A stretch of DNA of 64,000 nucleotides from Erinaceus europaeus (Eukaryota; Chordata; Mammalia; Eulipotyphla; Erinaceidae): the NCBI RefSeq assembly GCF_950295315.1, contig NC_080164.1:62882042-62946041 (forward strand), in the 5' to 3' direction. The notes under the pieces are model-generated. The model was given only the letters and a program-made list of their open reading frames with translations. It searched no databases and was not told where the DNA came from. Both the position numbers and the translations under genes were made by a program. Positions 31,560-41,916 of this stretch are shown here, piece by piece; position 1 is the stretch's first letter; every line of letters begins with the position of its first letter.

Positions 31560-31843
31560 CTTTTTTTATATTTATTTTTATTTATTTATTCCCTTTTGTT
31601 GCCCTTGTTTTATTGTTGTAGTTATTATTGTTGTCATTGTTGTTGGATAGGACAGAGAGAAGTGGAGAGGGGAGGGGGAAGACAGAGAGAGGGAGAGAAA
31701 GACAGACACCTGCAGACCTGTTTCACCGCTTGTGAAGCGACACCCCTGCAGGTGGGGAGCCAGGGCTTGAACCAGGATCCTTATGCGGGTCCTTGTGCTT
31801 AGCGCCACCTGCGCTTAACCCGCTGTGCTACAGCCCGACTCCC
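31560..31843 (-). mobile_element. SINE class A, antisense
   Basis: CCCTTTTGTTGCCCTTGTTT to GCTACAGCCCGACTCCC. Confidence 0.92.
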
Positions 31844-31877
31844 AAATTTGTCATATTTCTATATGTTAAATTAATCC

Positions 31878-32217
31878 ACCTTTTTTTTTTTTTTTTTGCT
31901 TCCAGGGTTATTGCCAGGACTCCTGGAGGCATTTTTGTTTTCCTTTTGTTGCTTTTGTGGTTTATCAGTGTGATTGTTATTATTGTTGGTGTTGTTGTTG
32001 CTGTCATTGTTGTTAGGTAGGACAGAAAGAAATCAAGAGAGGAGGGGAAAACATAGAGTGGGAGAGAAAGATAAGACACCTGCACACCTGCTTCACCACT
32101 TGTGAAGCAATCCCCCCGCAGGTGGGGAGCTGGGGGCTTGAACCGTGATCCTTATATCAGTCTTTACGCTTTGCACCACGTGTGCTTGACCCACTGTGCC
32201 ACCGCCCAGCCCCCCCA
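31878..32217 (-). mobile_element. SINE class A, long form, antisense
   Basis: GCTTCCAGGGTTATTGCCAG to GTGCCACCGCCCAGCCCCCC; the middle is diverged. Confidence 0.88.
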
Positions 32218-32362
32218 CCTTAAGTTTTTAATAGCTTCTGTATTTGAAATGGGAAACAGCTCCACTTGCAGTGCTAGTCTGAGGCTGCCAGTCCCACTCT
32301 CCCAATTACAGGTGCTGGTGTGTGCTTCTGGATTCTGTTATTAGCCTGGCAAAAATCAATAT

Positions 32363-32582
32363 CTCGAGGCCAACCAGCGGTGTACCTCGTTAAGTGTACA
32401 CGTTATGGTGTACAAGGACCTGGGTTTGAGCCCCTGGTTCCCACCTGCAGGTGAAAAGCTTCATGAGTAGTCAAGCAGGGCTGCAGGTGTGTCTGTCTCT
32501 TTTCCTCTCTATCTCCCCCTCCTCTCTCAATTTCTCTCTGTCTCTATCCAATATTAAATAAATTAAAATATAAAAAGAAAAG
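32363..32582 (+). mobile_element. SINE class B
   Basis: GGCCAACCAGCGGTGTACCT head; AAAAATCAAT repeated on both sides. Confidence 0.9.
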
Positions 32583-32724
32583 AAAAATCAATCTCTCTAC
32601 CTCCTAGGTAAGATGTAAATAACACTTAAATACAGAGAGGAAGGAGATAATGCTGCATTGGAACTGACACAAGCAGGGACATGGAATCTAACTGGGAAAT
32701 CAAGTTTAAAGCATACATGCTCAG

Positions 32725-33065
32725 ACTGGGGAGAGAGCATAGTGGTTGTGCAAAATGCTTTGGTTTTAGTGTTTATTTATTTTGAATAGAAACAGAGAAA
32801 TTGAAAGGGAAGGGGGAAATAGAGAGGGAAGGAAAGACACCTATAGTCTTGTTTTACCTCTCATGAAGCTTTCCCCCTGCAGGTAAGGATCAAGGGCTTC
32901 CACCTAGACCCCAGCACACTGTAATGTGTGTGCTCCACCATGGAAAACACTGCCAGACCCTGCAAAAGCCTTTCATACCTGAGGCTCTGAGGTCCCAGAT
33001 TGAATTTCCGGCATCACCATAAGCCAGACCTGAGCAGGGCTCTGGTAAACAAACAAACAAACATA
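32725..33065 (+). mobile_element. SINE class D, split by class B
   Basis: GAGAGCATAGTGGTTGTGCA head; it resumes at CATACCTGAGGCTCTGAGGT. Confidence 0.8.
32763..32960 (-). mobile_element. SINE class B, antisense, nested in class D
   Basis: AAAATGCTTT and AAAAGCCTTT flank it; ACACCTATAGTCTTGTTTTA marks the body. Confidence 0.82.
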
Positions 33066-33264
33066 GGTGCTGAGCGACCACTCAGATTCTGATTCAAAGT
33101 TTCAAAACATACATTAGTGACTGGGGGCTACCTGGACCTGGGGGAGGGGTATGTTTCTGGGATGTATGTGTCCATGTACATATTAATTGTATGCAGGACA
33201 CAAAAAAATATCTATGATCTGTCATCCTCTCTCATAATTTAAATTTTGGATTTTACTGTAAATT

Positions 33265-33537
33265 TTTTAAAAAATTTATTGATTCCCTTTTGTTGCCCTT
33301 GTCTTTTATTGTTGATGTTGTTATTGATGTCGTTGTTGTTGGATAAGACAGAGAGAAATGGAGAGAGGTGGGGAAGACAGAGAGCAGGAAAGAAAGATAG
33401 ATACCTGCAGATCTGCTTCACTGCTTGTGAAGCGACTCCCCTGCAGGTGGGGAGCCAGGGGTTCAAACCGGGATCCTTAAGCCGGTCCTTGCTTTGCACC
33501 ACGTGTGCTTAACCTGCTGCGCTACTGCCCAACTCCC
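33265..33537 (-). mobile_element. SINE class A, antisense
   Basis: CCCTTTTGTTGCCCTTGTCT to GCGCTACTGCCCAACTCC; TTTACTGTAAA flanks both ends. Confidence 0.93.
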
Positions 33538-33554
33538 TTTACTGTAAAATTTTT

Positions 33555-33685
33555 TTGTCTAAGTTAAGGCACAGAAGAAAGCAGCCCTCTGAGAAGGAAG
33601 TGGTGACTTTGTATAGGCAAGAAACCTGCTAGCATCTTCATCTAGAACTTCCTAGGCCCCAGAGTACCGATGATATAGGGATAGA
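33555..33685 (+). mobile_element. MLT1-like LTR fragment (MaLR)
   Basis: ACCTGCTAGCATCTTCATCT and AGAACTTCCTAGGCCCCAGA resemble the 3' part of MLT1 LTRs (cagcaccttgatcttggacttcccagcctccaga). It is an ancient non-coding remnant with no internal genes. Confidence 0.5.
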
Positions 33686-33686
33686 G

Positions 33687-33800
33687 GGTAGGGGTATAGC
33701 ATAATGGTTATGCAAAGAGATTTTCATGCCTGAGGCTCTCAGGTCCCATGTTCAGTCCCCCACACAGATAGACAGACAGACAGAGACAGAGATGGGTAGA
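33687..33800 (+). mobile_element. SINE class D with (GACA)n tail
   Basis: GGGTATAGCATAATGGTTAT head; the tail has become AGACAGACAGACAGAGACAG. Confidence 0.82.
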
Positions 33801-33827
33801 TATAGATGTTTCTTTTCGATTGTTTTT

Positions 33828-34072
33828 TTTATTGCCACCAGGGTTATTGCCGGAACTCAGTGCCAACACTTCGAATACACCACTCCTGACAGCCATTTTT
33901 GTTTCCTTTTTTTCTTTTTCTTTTTTATTAGATAGTACTAGAGAGAAACTGAGAGAGGACAAGGAGACAGAGGGAGAGAAAGACCCCTACAGCTGGGGAC
34001 CAGGGGTTCAAACCAGGCCCTTGCACTTGGTAATATGTGTACTTAACAAGGTGTGCCACTGCCTGGCCCCTA
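33828..34072 (-). mobile_element. SINE class B, long form, antisense
   Basis: CACCAGGGTTATTGCCGGAA to GGTGTGCCACTGCCTGGCCC. Confidence 0.85.
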
Positions 34073-34074
34073 TA

Positions 34075-34350
34075 TTTCTTACTTAAAACACAGGTGCAGA
34101 CCACCTACATATAATTGGAATATTGTTGCTTTCTAATATTGTAGAGATTCAGGTCTGGTCTTTAGCACCAAGTGCAATATTATCCTCCCAAGCACCAGCC
34201 AAGCTGCCCCGTGAGATCAGGGCATTACTCTCTGCATTTCATATAAACCATCCCAGGGTCTCTGAATCTAGAGTCCATGGCAAAGTGAGGTGTGTGGTGT
34301 TCTCTTTTCTCTCTTCTTTCCTGGGTAGTCTGCATTTCCCACACTCAGCA
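34075..34350. other. single-copy-looking stretch
   Basis: Nothing recognised. Confidence 0.4.
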
Positions 34351-34351
34351 T

Positions 34352-34488
34352 GGATTTTTTTTTTAAGGTATTTCTGTATTTAACAAAGGAGCAAGAGAGA
34401 AGCCATAGTTGCAGTTAGGTGGGGATTCAAACCGGGGGCCAATACAAACAAGTCTTACTCTCCACCACTAAGCCACCTCTTTGGCTGT
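34352..34488 (-). mobile_element. SINE class F, antisense, old
   Basis: GATTCAAACCGGGGGCCAAT and CACCACTAAGCCACCTCTTT look like a reversed tRNA-type head. Confidence 0.5.
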
Positions 34489-34925
34489 TCTATTACTCTG
34501 CTCTGGGTGAGTGGGTGTGTTCCCTCTGGATTAAGCAAATTCCTCTTAAATAAAAGTTGAGAGACAAAGAAATTAGTGCAGGAACCTGCACAGGAGATGC
34601 TCTAGGATGAACTGGTAAACAGTGTTCACATTTAGGAGCTCTCTTCTGGTCTAACACTCAGACTCTGCTAGTCTCAAAGCTATGAAATTCCCTGAGGCTG
34701 CCTGGGAGCAGGGCCCAGAGCTCACTCCTGACAAGTATAAGCCCCTCCCAGGGATCTTCAAATTCCCCAGCAAGTTTCTGACTATCTTCCTCTTATAAAA
34801 ATTACCATTAGATAATATTAAAAAGATAATGTTATTATTAAAAGAAGGAAGGAAGGGAAGAAGAAAGAAAAAAGGAAGGAAGGAGAATAGAAGGTAAAAA
34901 GGAAAGAAGGGAGGGAGGGAAAGAA
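34489..34925. other. unassigned sequence ending in a purine tract
   Basis: No gene. 34840-34925 is (GGAA)n-like purine sequence with interruptions. Confidence 0.45.
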
Positions 34926-34927
34926 TT

Positions 34928-35060
34928 TGGCTGGAGAATTGCTCAGTCCTAGAACACAGGATTTGCATTCCAGAGACTCAAACTGTGGTCCACATTAAAG
35001 CCATAAACCTCCAATGGACTTTGCTCTCTTTACCTCTGAGTTTCTGTTCCTGCATAAATA
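34928..35060 (+). mobile_element. SINE class F, old
   Basis: GAGAATTGCTCAGTCCTAGA head and AGAGACTCAAACTGTGGTCC. Confidence 0.5.
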
Positions 35061-35069
35061 TATCAAACA

Positions 35070-35284
35070 GGGGCCGGATGGTAGCGCACCTGGTTAAGCG
35101 CGTGTATTACAATGGGCAAGGACCCAGGTTCGAAGGCCTGGTCCCCACCTGCAGGGGGAAAGCTTTATGAGTGGTGAAGCAGGGCTGCAGGTGTCTCTCT
35201 GTCTCTCTCCCTCTCTACCACCCCCTTCCCTCTTGATTTCTGGCTGTCTCTATCCAATAAATAAATATAATAAAAATAAATAAA
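35070..35284 (+). mobile_element. SINE class B
   Basis: GGGGCCGGATGGTAGCGCAC head with A box and GGTTCGA B box; ATAAATATATC flanks both ends. Confidence 0.92.
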
Positions 35285-35314
35285 TAAATATATCCAACAA
35301 AAGTCTATTTGACT

Positions 35315-35515
35315 GGGGCTGGGTGTTGGCACACCTCGTTGAGTGCACGTTACAGGTGCAAGGACTCAAGTTCAAGCCCCCCAGTCGCCACCTGTAGGGG
35401 GAAAGTTTCACAAGTGGTGAAGCGGGGCTGCAGGTGTCTCTCTGTCTCTTCCCCTTTCTATCACCCCTTTCCCTCTTGATTTTTGGCTGTCTCTATCCAA
35501 TAAATAAAGATAATA
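35315..35515 (+). mobile_element. SINE class B
   Basis: GGGGCTGGGTGTTGGCACAC head to CAATAAATAAAGATAAT. Confidence 0.92.
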
Positions 35516-35518
35516 GGT

Positions 35519-35946
35519 CTATGATTAGTCAACAATTTGTTTGGCTTTATGTGTTAACTCTCTTTTCAGCCACCAGGTCCAAGATGCTAGCTTAATGCCA
35601 ACCAGACTTCCCTGGACAGACAACCTCACCAATATGTCCTGGAGCTCCGCTTCCCCAGAACCCCGCCCCACTAGGGAAAGAAAGAGGCAGGCTGGGAGTA
35701 TGGATCGACCTGTCAACACCCATGTTCAGTGGAGAAGCAATTACAGAAGCCAGACTTTCCACCTTCTGCATCCCATAATGACCTTGGGTCCATACTCCCA
35801 GAGGGTTAAAGAATAGGAAAGCTATCAAGGGAAGGGATGGGATACGGAGTTCTGATGGTGGGAATTGTGTGGAGTTGTACCCCTCTTATCCTATGGTTTT
35901 GTCAGTGTTTCCTTTTTATAAGTAAAAAAAAGATAATAATAAAAAA
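35519..35946 (+). mobile_element. repeat X, 3' 430 bp
   Basis: TGATTAGTCAACAATTTGTT, CCCCGCCCCACTAGGGAAAG, ATACTCCCAGAGGGTTAAAG and a 3' end TTTCCTTTTTATAAGTAAAA. It matches 46728-47105 base by base over most of its length. Confidence 0.85.
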
Positions 35947-35956
35947 TTACATTTAT

Positions 35957-36350
35957 TTGAGGGACAGGTGGTGATACACCTGATTGAGTACACACATTAC
36001 AGTGCTCAAGGATTCAGGTTTAAGGCCCTGGTCCCCATTTCCAGGGAAGGAAGATTCATGAGTGCTGAAGCAGTGCTGCAGGTGTCCCTCTTCCTGTCAC
36101 TTTCTTTCTTTTTTTTTTTTTTTAAAGATTTTATTTATTTATTCATGAGAAAGATAGGAGGAGAGAGAGAAAGAACCAGACATCACTCTGGTACATGTAC
36201 TGCCGGGAATTGAACTCAGGACCTCATGCTTGAGAGTCCAGTGCTTTATCCACTGTGCCACCTCACAGACAGACCACTCTTCCTATCACTTTCTACCTTC
36301 CCTTTCCCTCTCAGTTTCCGTCTGTAGCCAAAGTAAATAAACTTAAAATG
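35957..36350 (+). mobile_element. SINE class B, split by class C
   Basis: GGACAGGTGGTGATACACCT head; it resumes CTATCACTTTCTACCTTCCC. Confidence 0.88.
36108..36278 (-). mobile_element. SINE class C, antisense, nested
   Basis: AACCAGACATCACTCTGGTA; TTCCTGTCACTTTCT and TTCCTATCACTTTCT flank it. Confidence 0.9.
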
Positions 36351-36399
36351 TTTTTTTTAATATGGTCTTAAAAAATATCTATTTGAAGAGAATCTTACC

Positions 36400-36680
36400 A
36401 AGCAAATGGCAACAAACATGCCATCTGGCCAGGGTCAATTTACTAGAGTTCTGTGTACTGAAGACTAGCTCAATGATACAGAAAGGGCCCAATTATCACA
36501 AACAAGTTCTAGGGCAGCATCCAAAGAAGTGGCCTTTCCCTCCAGGAAGAGAAGAAGACAGCTCTCTGTGAGGGAGGCAGTGGTTCCTCCATAGGCAGAG
36601 AACTTGCTAGCATCTTGATATAAAAACCTTCCCAGGCTCCAAAGCACTAAGAAACATCTTTCTTATTTAAAACAAAAAGA
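36400..36680 (+). mobile_element. MLT1-like LTR fragment (MaLR)
   Basis: GAACTTGCTAGCATCTTGAT and TTCCCAGGCTCCAAAGCACT then AAGAAACATCTTTCTTATTT match the MLT1 3' end order. It is related to 33555-33685 and has no coding content. Confidence 0.55.
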
Positions 36681-37007
36681 TGAGGCAAGTTGTTTTAAAA
36701 TAATTCCCATTTTGTACTCTGGTGGGGACTGAACCTGGGGGCATCACACATGGAAGTACTGCTTTCTACTGCTGAATTATTTAGACCTTGAGCAGTTGTG
36801 GATATAACTAACAGGGCGACATGTTTGACTGAAACACCTGACACTTTAGAGTGTCATCCCTGCCAGATGCACTGTGGCTGTCCTCTGGCTTCTCTCTTTG
36901 TCTTGGGGAATTCTCTATGTCCTATGTAATAAATAAATGAGTCATTAAATATAAAGGGGGTAGGAGAGAAATGTAGGGAGAATGGGAGAGTGAGAAAAAT
37001 ACTGATG

Positions 37008-37150
37008 TCTGGTGGTGTCACGTGGTAGATAAAACCTTGGACACTCCAGCACAAGGTCCCAAGTATCGCAGATGCCATAATGGTGCTCTGGTTCTTCTTT
37101 TCTTCCTCCTTTGTCTTTCTCCATCTTTAATTAACTAATTAATTAACTAA
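37008..37150 (+). mobile_element. SINE class C, old
   Basis: TGGTGGTGTCACGTGGTAGA head and CACAAGGTCCCAAGTATC; AATTAACTAATT tail. Confidence 0.6.
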
Positions 37151-37167
37151 CCTGTAAGGAGTGTCTG

Positions 37168-37305
37168 AACAGCCTGGGAGGTGGCTGAGCAGATGGTTTT
37201 TGACTCTCAGTCATGAGGTCCTAAGTTCAATCACTGATATTGCTTGTATCAGAGTGATGTTCTGGCTGTCGCTTTCCTCCCCTGTATCATTAATAAATAA
37301 ATACA
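37168..37305 (+). mobile_element. SINE class C
   Basis: GCCTGGGAGGTGGCTGAGCA head and GAGGTCCTAAGTTCAATC. Confidence 0.8.
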
Positions 37306-37314
37306 GTAGTAAAA

Positions 37315-37455
37315 TAGGGCTGAAGAGACAGTATAATGGTTATGCAAACAATTTTCATGGCTGAGGCTCTGAACTCCCAGGATTAATTCCCCACACTACC
37401 TTAAACCAGAGCTTATCAGTGTTCTGGGAGGTGGGGAGAAATAATAAAAATAAAG
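37315..37455 (+). mobile_element. SINE class D
   Basis: GAGACAGTATAATGGTTATG head, diverged B region. Confidence 0.8.
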
Positions 37456-37507
37456 AATATTCAAGGGATTGAACATAATCTAGGAACCTGCACAGGAGGT
37501 GTTCAGT

Positions 37508-37707
37508 NNNNNNNNNNNNNNNNNNNNNNNNNNNNNNNNNNNNNNNNNNNNNNNNNNNNNNNNNNNNNNNNNNNNNNNNNNNNNNNNNNNNNNNNNNNNN
37601 NNNNNNNNNNNNNNNNNNNNNNNNNNNNNNNNNNNNNNNNNNNNNNNNNNNNNNNNNNNNNNNNNNNNNNNNNNNNNNNNNNNNNNNNNNNNNNNNNNNN
37701 NNNNNNN
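37508..37707. other. assembly gap, 200 N
   Basis: Exactly 200 N, a round number typical of a scaffold gap estimate. The flanks do not overlap. Confidence 0.99.
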
Positions 37708-37721
37708 ACTTATTTTCCTTG

Positions 37722-37850
37722 TTTAAAGCTTTATTTATTTATTAGTGCCAGAACCAGAGCATCACTCTGCCACATGTAATGTCAGGGATCAGACTCAGGA
37801 CGTCAAACTTGAGTGCCCAGTACTTTGCTGTTGTGTCAACTCCAGGGCTG
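37722..37850 (-). mobile_element. SINE class C, antisense
   Basis: AACCAGAGCATCACTCTGCC to TGTGTCAACTCCAGGG. Confidence 0.8.
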
Positions 37851-37889
37851 CTCATTCACACTTTCATAAGTTAACAGTTTTTTAAAAGT

Positions 37890-38155
37890 AGTATGTTGGG
37901 GGAGTTGGGTGTAGCACAGCAGGTTAAACACACATGGCGCAAAGCACAAGGATTGGCATAAGGATCTTGTTTCAAGCCCCTGACTCCCCACCTGCAGGGA
38001 AGTAGCTTCACAAGCGGTGAAGCAGGTCTGCAGGTGTCTTTCTCTCCCCTCTCTGTCTTCCCCTCCTCTCTCCATTTCTCGCTGTCCTATCCAACAACCA
38101 TGACAACAATAAAACAACAAGGGCAACAAAAGGGAGTAAATATATTTTTTTAAAA
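37890..38155 (+). mobile_element. SINE class A
   Basis: GGGAGTTGGGTGTAGCACAG head; AGTATGTTGG at both ends. Confidence 0.92.
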
Positions 38156-38169
38156 ATTAGTATGTTGGG

Positions 38170-38312
38170 GTGGGGGTAGATAGCATAATGGTTATGCAAA
38201 GAAACTCTCATGCCTGAGGCTCCGAAGTCTCAAATTCAATCCCCTGCATCACCATAAGCCAAAACTGAGCAGTGCTCTGGTAAAAAAAAAAAAAAAAAAA
38301 AAAAATTAAATA
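38170..38312 (+). mobile_element. SINE class D with A-run tail
   Basis: GGTAGATAGCATAATGGTTA head, 25-base A run, then AGTATGTTGGGG again. Confidence 0.92.
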
Positions 38313-38324
38313 ATCAGTATGTTG

Positions 38325-38512
38325 GGGCCAGGTGGTAGTGCACTCGGTTAAGTGCATGTTACAATACACAAAGACCCAAGTTCAAGTCCCCAAGTCCCTA
38401 GTCCTCACCTGCAAAAGAAGCTTGAAAAGTAGTCAAATAGTGCTGCAGATGTCTCTCTCTTCCTGTCTCCCCCTTCCCTCTCAATTTGTCTCTATCAAAT
38501 AAATAAATAATA
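38325..38512 (+). mobile_element. SINE class B
   Basis: GGCCAGGTGGTAGTGCACTC head; third SINE in a row at the AGTATGTTGG target. Confidence 0.88.
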
Positions 38513-38694
38513 ATGTTAGAGGCCTTATTCTACACACACACACACACACTACTTCAGAATAAGTGCTTACTGACATTGGAAACAGTCCCACTTCAGGTGT
38601 GATTCATTAGGGTAAGATTAGGCAAACTGGAGGCAGGGTTTGAACCTATTCCTTTTTTTTTTTAAATGACGTGATTTATTAATTTATTTATTTA

Positions 38695-39014
38695 TTTAGT
38701 CTCCAGGGTTATCGCTAGGGCTTAGTGCATGCACTACGAATCCACTGCTCCTGGAGGCCATTTTTCCCATTTTGTTGCCCTTGTTGTTGTTGGCTAGGAC
38801 CGAGAGAAATTGGGAGAGGAGGGGGAGGCAGAGGGGAAGAGAAAGACAGCAATATACCTGCTTCACCCCCAGTGAAGCGACCCTCCTGCAGGTGGGGAGC
38901 TGGGGGCTCAAACCAAGATCCTAACGCCAGTCCTTGCACTTCACACTACGTGCACTTAACCTGCTGCGCTTAAACCCACTACATTTAACCCACTGCACTA
39001 CTGCCCAGTCCCAG
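38695..39014 (-). mobile_element. SINE class A, long form, antisense
   Basis: GTCTCCAGGGTTATCGCTAG to the head complement with a small duplication of CTTAACCYRCTGCGCT at about 38956-39000. Confidence 0.88.
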
Positions 39015-39137
39015 CAAGGAAATTTATAGAAAGAAAATAAAGGGGATGCAAGTAAGTGGTGGTGCCCTTGGTAGAACAATGTTACAATGCACAAGGGCCC
39101 CTGCCCGCAGAGAGAACACTCCATGAGCAGTGAAGCC

Positions 39138-39368
39138 TCATGGCTGGAACTCCATGCCTATGAATTCACTGCTGCCATCTTTTTTCCATTTTTGTTGCTG
39201 TTGTTGGATAGGACAGAGAGAAATTAAGAGAGATGGGGAAGAGAGAGTGAAAGAGACCTGCTTTACCACTTCTGAAGCAACCCCCTACAGGTGGGAGCCA
39301 GGGGCTCAAACTGGGATCCTTGTGCTTCACACTATGTGCGCTTAACCTGGTACGCTACCGCCAGGCCT
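39138..39368 (-). mobile_element. SINE class A/B, long form, antisense, nested
   Basis: GGCTGGAACTCCATGCCTAT to GGTACGCTACCGCCAGGCC. Confidence 0.8.
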
Positions 39369-39387
39369 GCCATCGCTCTCTCTCTTT

Positions 39388-39520
39388 TTAAGATTTTATT
39401 TATCATTGAGAACGACAGAAGGAACCAGACATCACTCTGGTACATGTGCTGTCAGAGACTGAACCTGGGACCTCATGCTTGAGACTCCACTGCTTTATCC
39501 ACTGCATCACCTCCCAGACC
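39388..39520 (-). mobile_element. SINE class C, antisense, nested
   Basis: AACCAGACATCACTCTGGTA to ATCACCTCCCAGACCACT. Confidence 0.88.
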
Positions 39521-39596
39521 ACTCTCTGTCCATCTCTATACCCCCCTTTCCTCTGTCCAGTAAATAAATAAAATATTGTCTAAAAATATAGGCTTA

Positions 39597-39836
39597 TGGG
39601 AGTTGGCGGTAGTGCAGGGGGTCAAGCGCAGGTGGCACAAAGCGCAAGGACTGGCATAAGGATCTTGGTTCGAGCCCCCAACTCCCCACCTGCAGGGGAG
39701 TCGCTTCACAGGTGGTGAAGCAGGTCTGCAGGTGTCTGTCTTTCTCTCCCCGTCTGCCCCTCCTCTCTCCATTTCTCTGTCCTATGCAACAACGATGACA
39801 GTAATAATAATAATATATATATATATATATATATAT
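39597..39836 (+). mobile_element. SINE class A ending in an AT microsatellite
   Basis: GGGAGTTGGCGGTAGTGCAG head; the A-rich tail has become (TAA)n then (AT)12 at 39813-39836. Confidence 0.9.
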
Positions 39837-39839
39837 GCA

Positions 39840-40560
39840 CTTATTATCCTTCCTGTACTTGAGATTGTCATCAGCTCTGGGGATAACATAAGGTTGCTTC
39901 TGGACTTGCTGAAGAGACGGCAGAAGCTCCAGAACAGGCGATTCCTTCAGTGACGGATTTCCAGTGCTGCTGCCCTTCCTGCAGTTGCAGGTGCACGGAG
40001 ATGGTTTGTGTTTGGAGAGCAGTGTCCAAGGGGACTGCCACCTTAGAGACTCCTGGTGAGGTGCCTGTACCAGGTGTTCCAGTAGGAAGTTAATGAAGTT
40101 GGCAGTTGTTTGTCCTGGATTTACTCACTGTCCTTGACTGAAGAATGATGGGTCTGTCACCAGCAAGGGGGCTATTCCTCTGAGCGCAGATGCTGCTGAT
40201 TCTGCACTGCGGGCATGTATGGTCACTGCCCATTCAATTTAAGCTGTTGCTGCTCTTGTGACAGACAGGACTGCTGGTCTATTGTCACAACGAAATAAAT
40301 GGTTATAGGCCTGAGGTATGCATGTTGGTAGCTGACACCAGTGTGGGCTGGCATGCTAGTAGCATCTGCATCTGTTGTCAATACTCAGATGTGGACACAA
40401 GGGCCAACACATCTGTGAGAACTACCGCTTCTCCCACAACAAAAAAGACTCTGGCCCTGTGCCTGCTGCTGCTGATACTGTGTTGCTGGCAGAGGGATTT
40501 GGAGCATTGGCCTCTGTTCTTCCCACCCTAGCCCCAAACCCCACTGGAATGCTTTAAAAA
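39840..40560 (+). other. unidentified 720-bp non-repeat segment with protein-like patches
   Basis: No SINE or LINE is recognised. Plus-strand translation gives short protein-like patches in different frames: DLLKRRQKLQNRRFLQ (39910-39953), GAIPLSADAADSALRACMVT (about 40166-40225) and CGHKGQHICENYRFSHNKKD (about 40387-40448). They are separated by stops and frame changes, as in a decayed processed pseudogene, but I cannot name the parent, and chance is possible. Confidence 0.35.
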
Positions 40561-40561
40561 T

Positions 40562-40672
40562 GCTGAGGCCAGTGGCTAGAGCTTTGAACTGTCAAGCATG
40601 AGGTCCTGAGTTCAAGCCCTGGCATTGCATGTGATACATGTGCGTGTGCTAAACAAAAGAAAAAAAAAAACC
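40562..40672 (+). mobile_element. SINE class C, old
   Basis: GAGGCCAGTGGCTAGAGCTT head and GAGGTCCTGAGTTCAAGC. Confidence 0.7.
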
Positions 40673-40769
40673 GCAACAACACAATCCTATTATCCATGTT
40701 CAAGCTTCGTCCCTATTACACTGGAGGGAGCCACAGTGCTGTGGTATCATTTAAAGATTTTATTAATTT

Positions 40770-40930
40770 AGGGCAGGGGAGACAGCATAATGATTATGCA
40801 AACACTCTCATGCCTGAGGCTCCAAAGTCCCAGGCTCAATCCCCCACACCACCATAAGCTAGAGCTGAGCAGTGCTCTGGTGTTTCTCTCTCTCCCTCTG
40901 CATCTCTCTCTCTCAGAAAAAAAAAAAAAA
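40770..40930 (+). mobile_element. SINE class D, followed by a class A tail scrap
   Basis: GGAGACAGCATAATGATTAT head; 40932-41012 is only the CAACAATAAAACAACAATGG tail type. Confidence 0.85.
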
Positions 40931-41012
40931 TGATAACTACAACAATAAAACAACAATGGCAAAAAAGCAACAAAACAAAAACAATGGCAACAAAGGGACT
41001 AAATATTAAAAG

Positions 41013-41390
41013 AATTCTATAAAAATTTTAATTAATTTATGAGAAACTATACCACTTCCCTGCCTGCCTATGTCTCTATCTAAAAAACAAAAAAGTTGAC
41101 TTGGAGCAGTTAAGCAATAAAGAAAAAACAAAGCATAGCAAAGCTAAAAGAACAAACAAACCCACAGTGCTTGGATCTCACCCTGGAGATTCTGATGTAA
41201 CTGAGACTCCACTCCATGTGATGAAGGTGAGATAAAATAGCGAGAGTTTGGCTGTGGGAAGACTGCTGAGTCTGTCACTTGCTCATTCACAAGAGAGCAT
41301 CAGTCTTGTTTAATACTGTGATTTCGTGTCCCTCAAAATTGAACATTAATCTAACTCATGTACATAACATTTTTAAAAAATATTTTATTG
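41013..41390. other. unassigned sequence
   Basis: A-rich to 41160, then single-copy. TGGAGATTCTGATGTAACTG at 41190 recalls MER5-type elements, but the match is too short to call. Confidence 0.35.
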
Positions 41391-41762
41391 GGGGGTCAGG
41401 TGGTAGCGCAGCATGTTAAGCACACATGGACCAGCAGTGTTAAGGATCCCGGTTCGAGCCCTCCCAGCTCCCCACCTGGGGGTCACCTCACAAGCGGTGA
41501 AACAAGGCTGCAGGTGTCTATCTTTCTCTCCCCATCTCCCCTTCTCTCTCAACTTTTCTGTCCTATCCAACAACATCAATGGCAACAATAACAACAACAA
41601 CAACAAGGGCAACAAAATGGGAAAAAATGGCCTCCAAGAGCAGTGGATTTGTAGTGCTGACACAGCCCCAGCGATAACCCTAAAGGCAAAATAAAAAAGT
41701 CTCCAGGAGTAGTGGATTCATGGTGCAGGCACCGAGCCCCAGCAATAACCCTGGAGGCAAAT
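41391..41762 (+). mobile_element. SINE class A, long form, with duplicated 3' part
   Basis: GGTCAGGTGGTAGCGCAGCA head. The long 3' part is present twice in a row: GAGCAGTGGATTTGTAGTGC (41637) and GAGTAGTGGATTCATGGTGC (41706). Confidence 0.88.
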
Positions 41763-41779
41763 ATACATAAAAATTTATT

Positions 41780-41916
41780 TTATTGAGTGAAAGATACAGA
41801 GAAATAAGAGCACTGCTCAGCTCTAACTTACGGTCCTGCTGGGGATTGAACCTGAACCCTCAGAGCTGAAGGCATGGAAGTCCTTTGCATAACTGTTATG
41901 CTGTCTCCCCACCCCA
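41780..41916 (-). mobile_element. SINE class D, antisense
   Basis: AGAGCACTGCTCAGCTCTAA to GCATAACTGTTATGCTGTCT. Confidence 0.85.

Larger units (their letters stand above)
39040..39590 (+). mobile_element. SINE class B, split by two antisense SINEs
   Basis: AAGTAAGTGGTGGTGCCCTT head; it resumes at CTCTCTGTCCATCTCTATAC and ends AATAAATAAAATATTG. Confidence 0.75.

Noticed and set aside
36839..36856. TGACACT-TTAG-AGTGTCA hairpin
   Set aside because: Seven-bp arms are expected by chance several times in 64 kb.
37499..37726. Open frame spanning the N run
   Set aside because: It exists only because unknown bases were translated as X.
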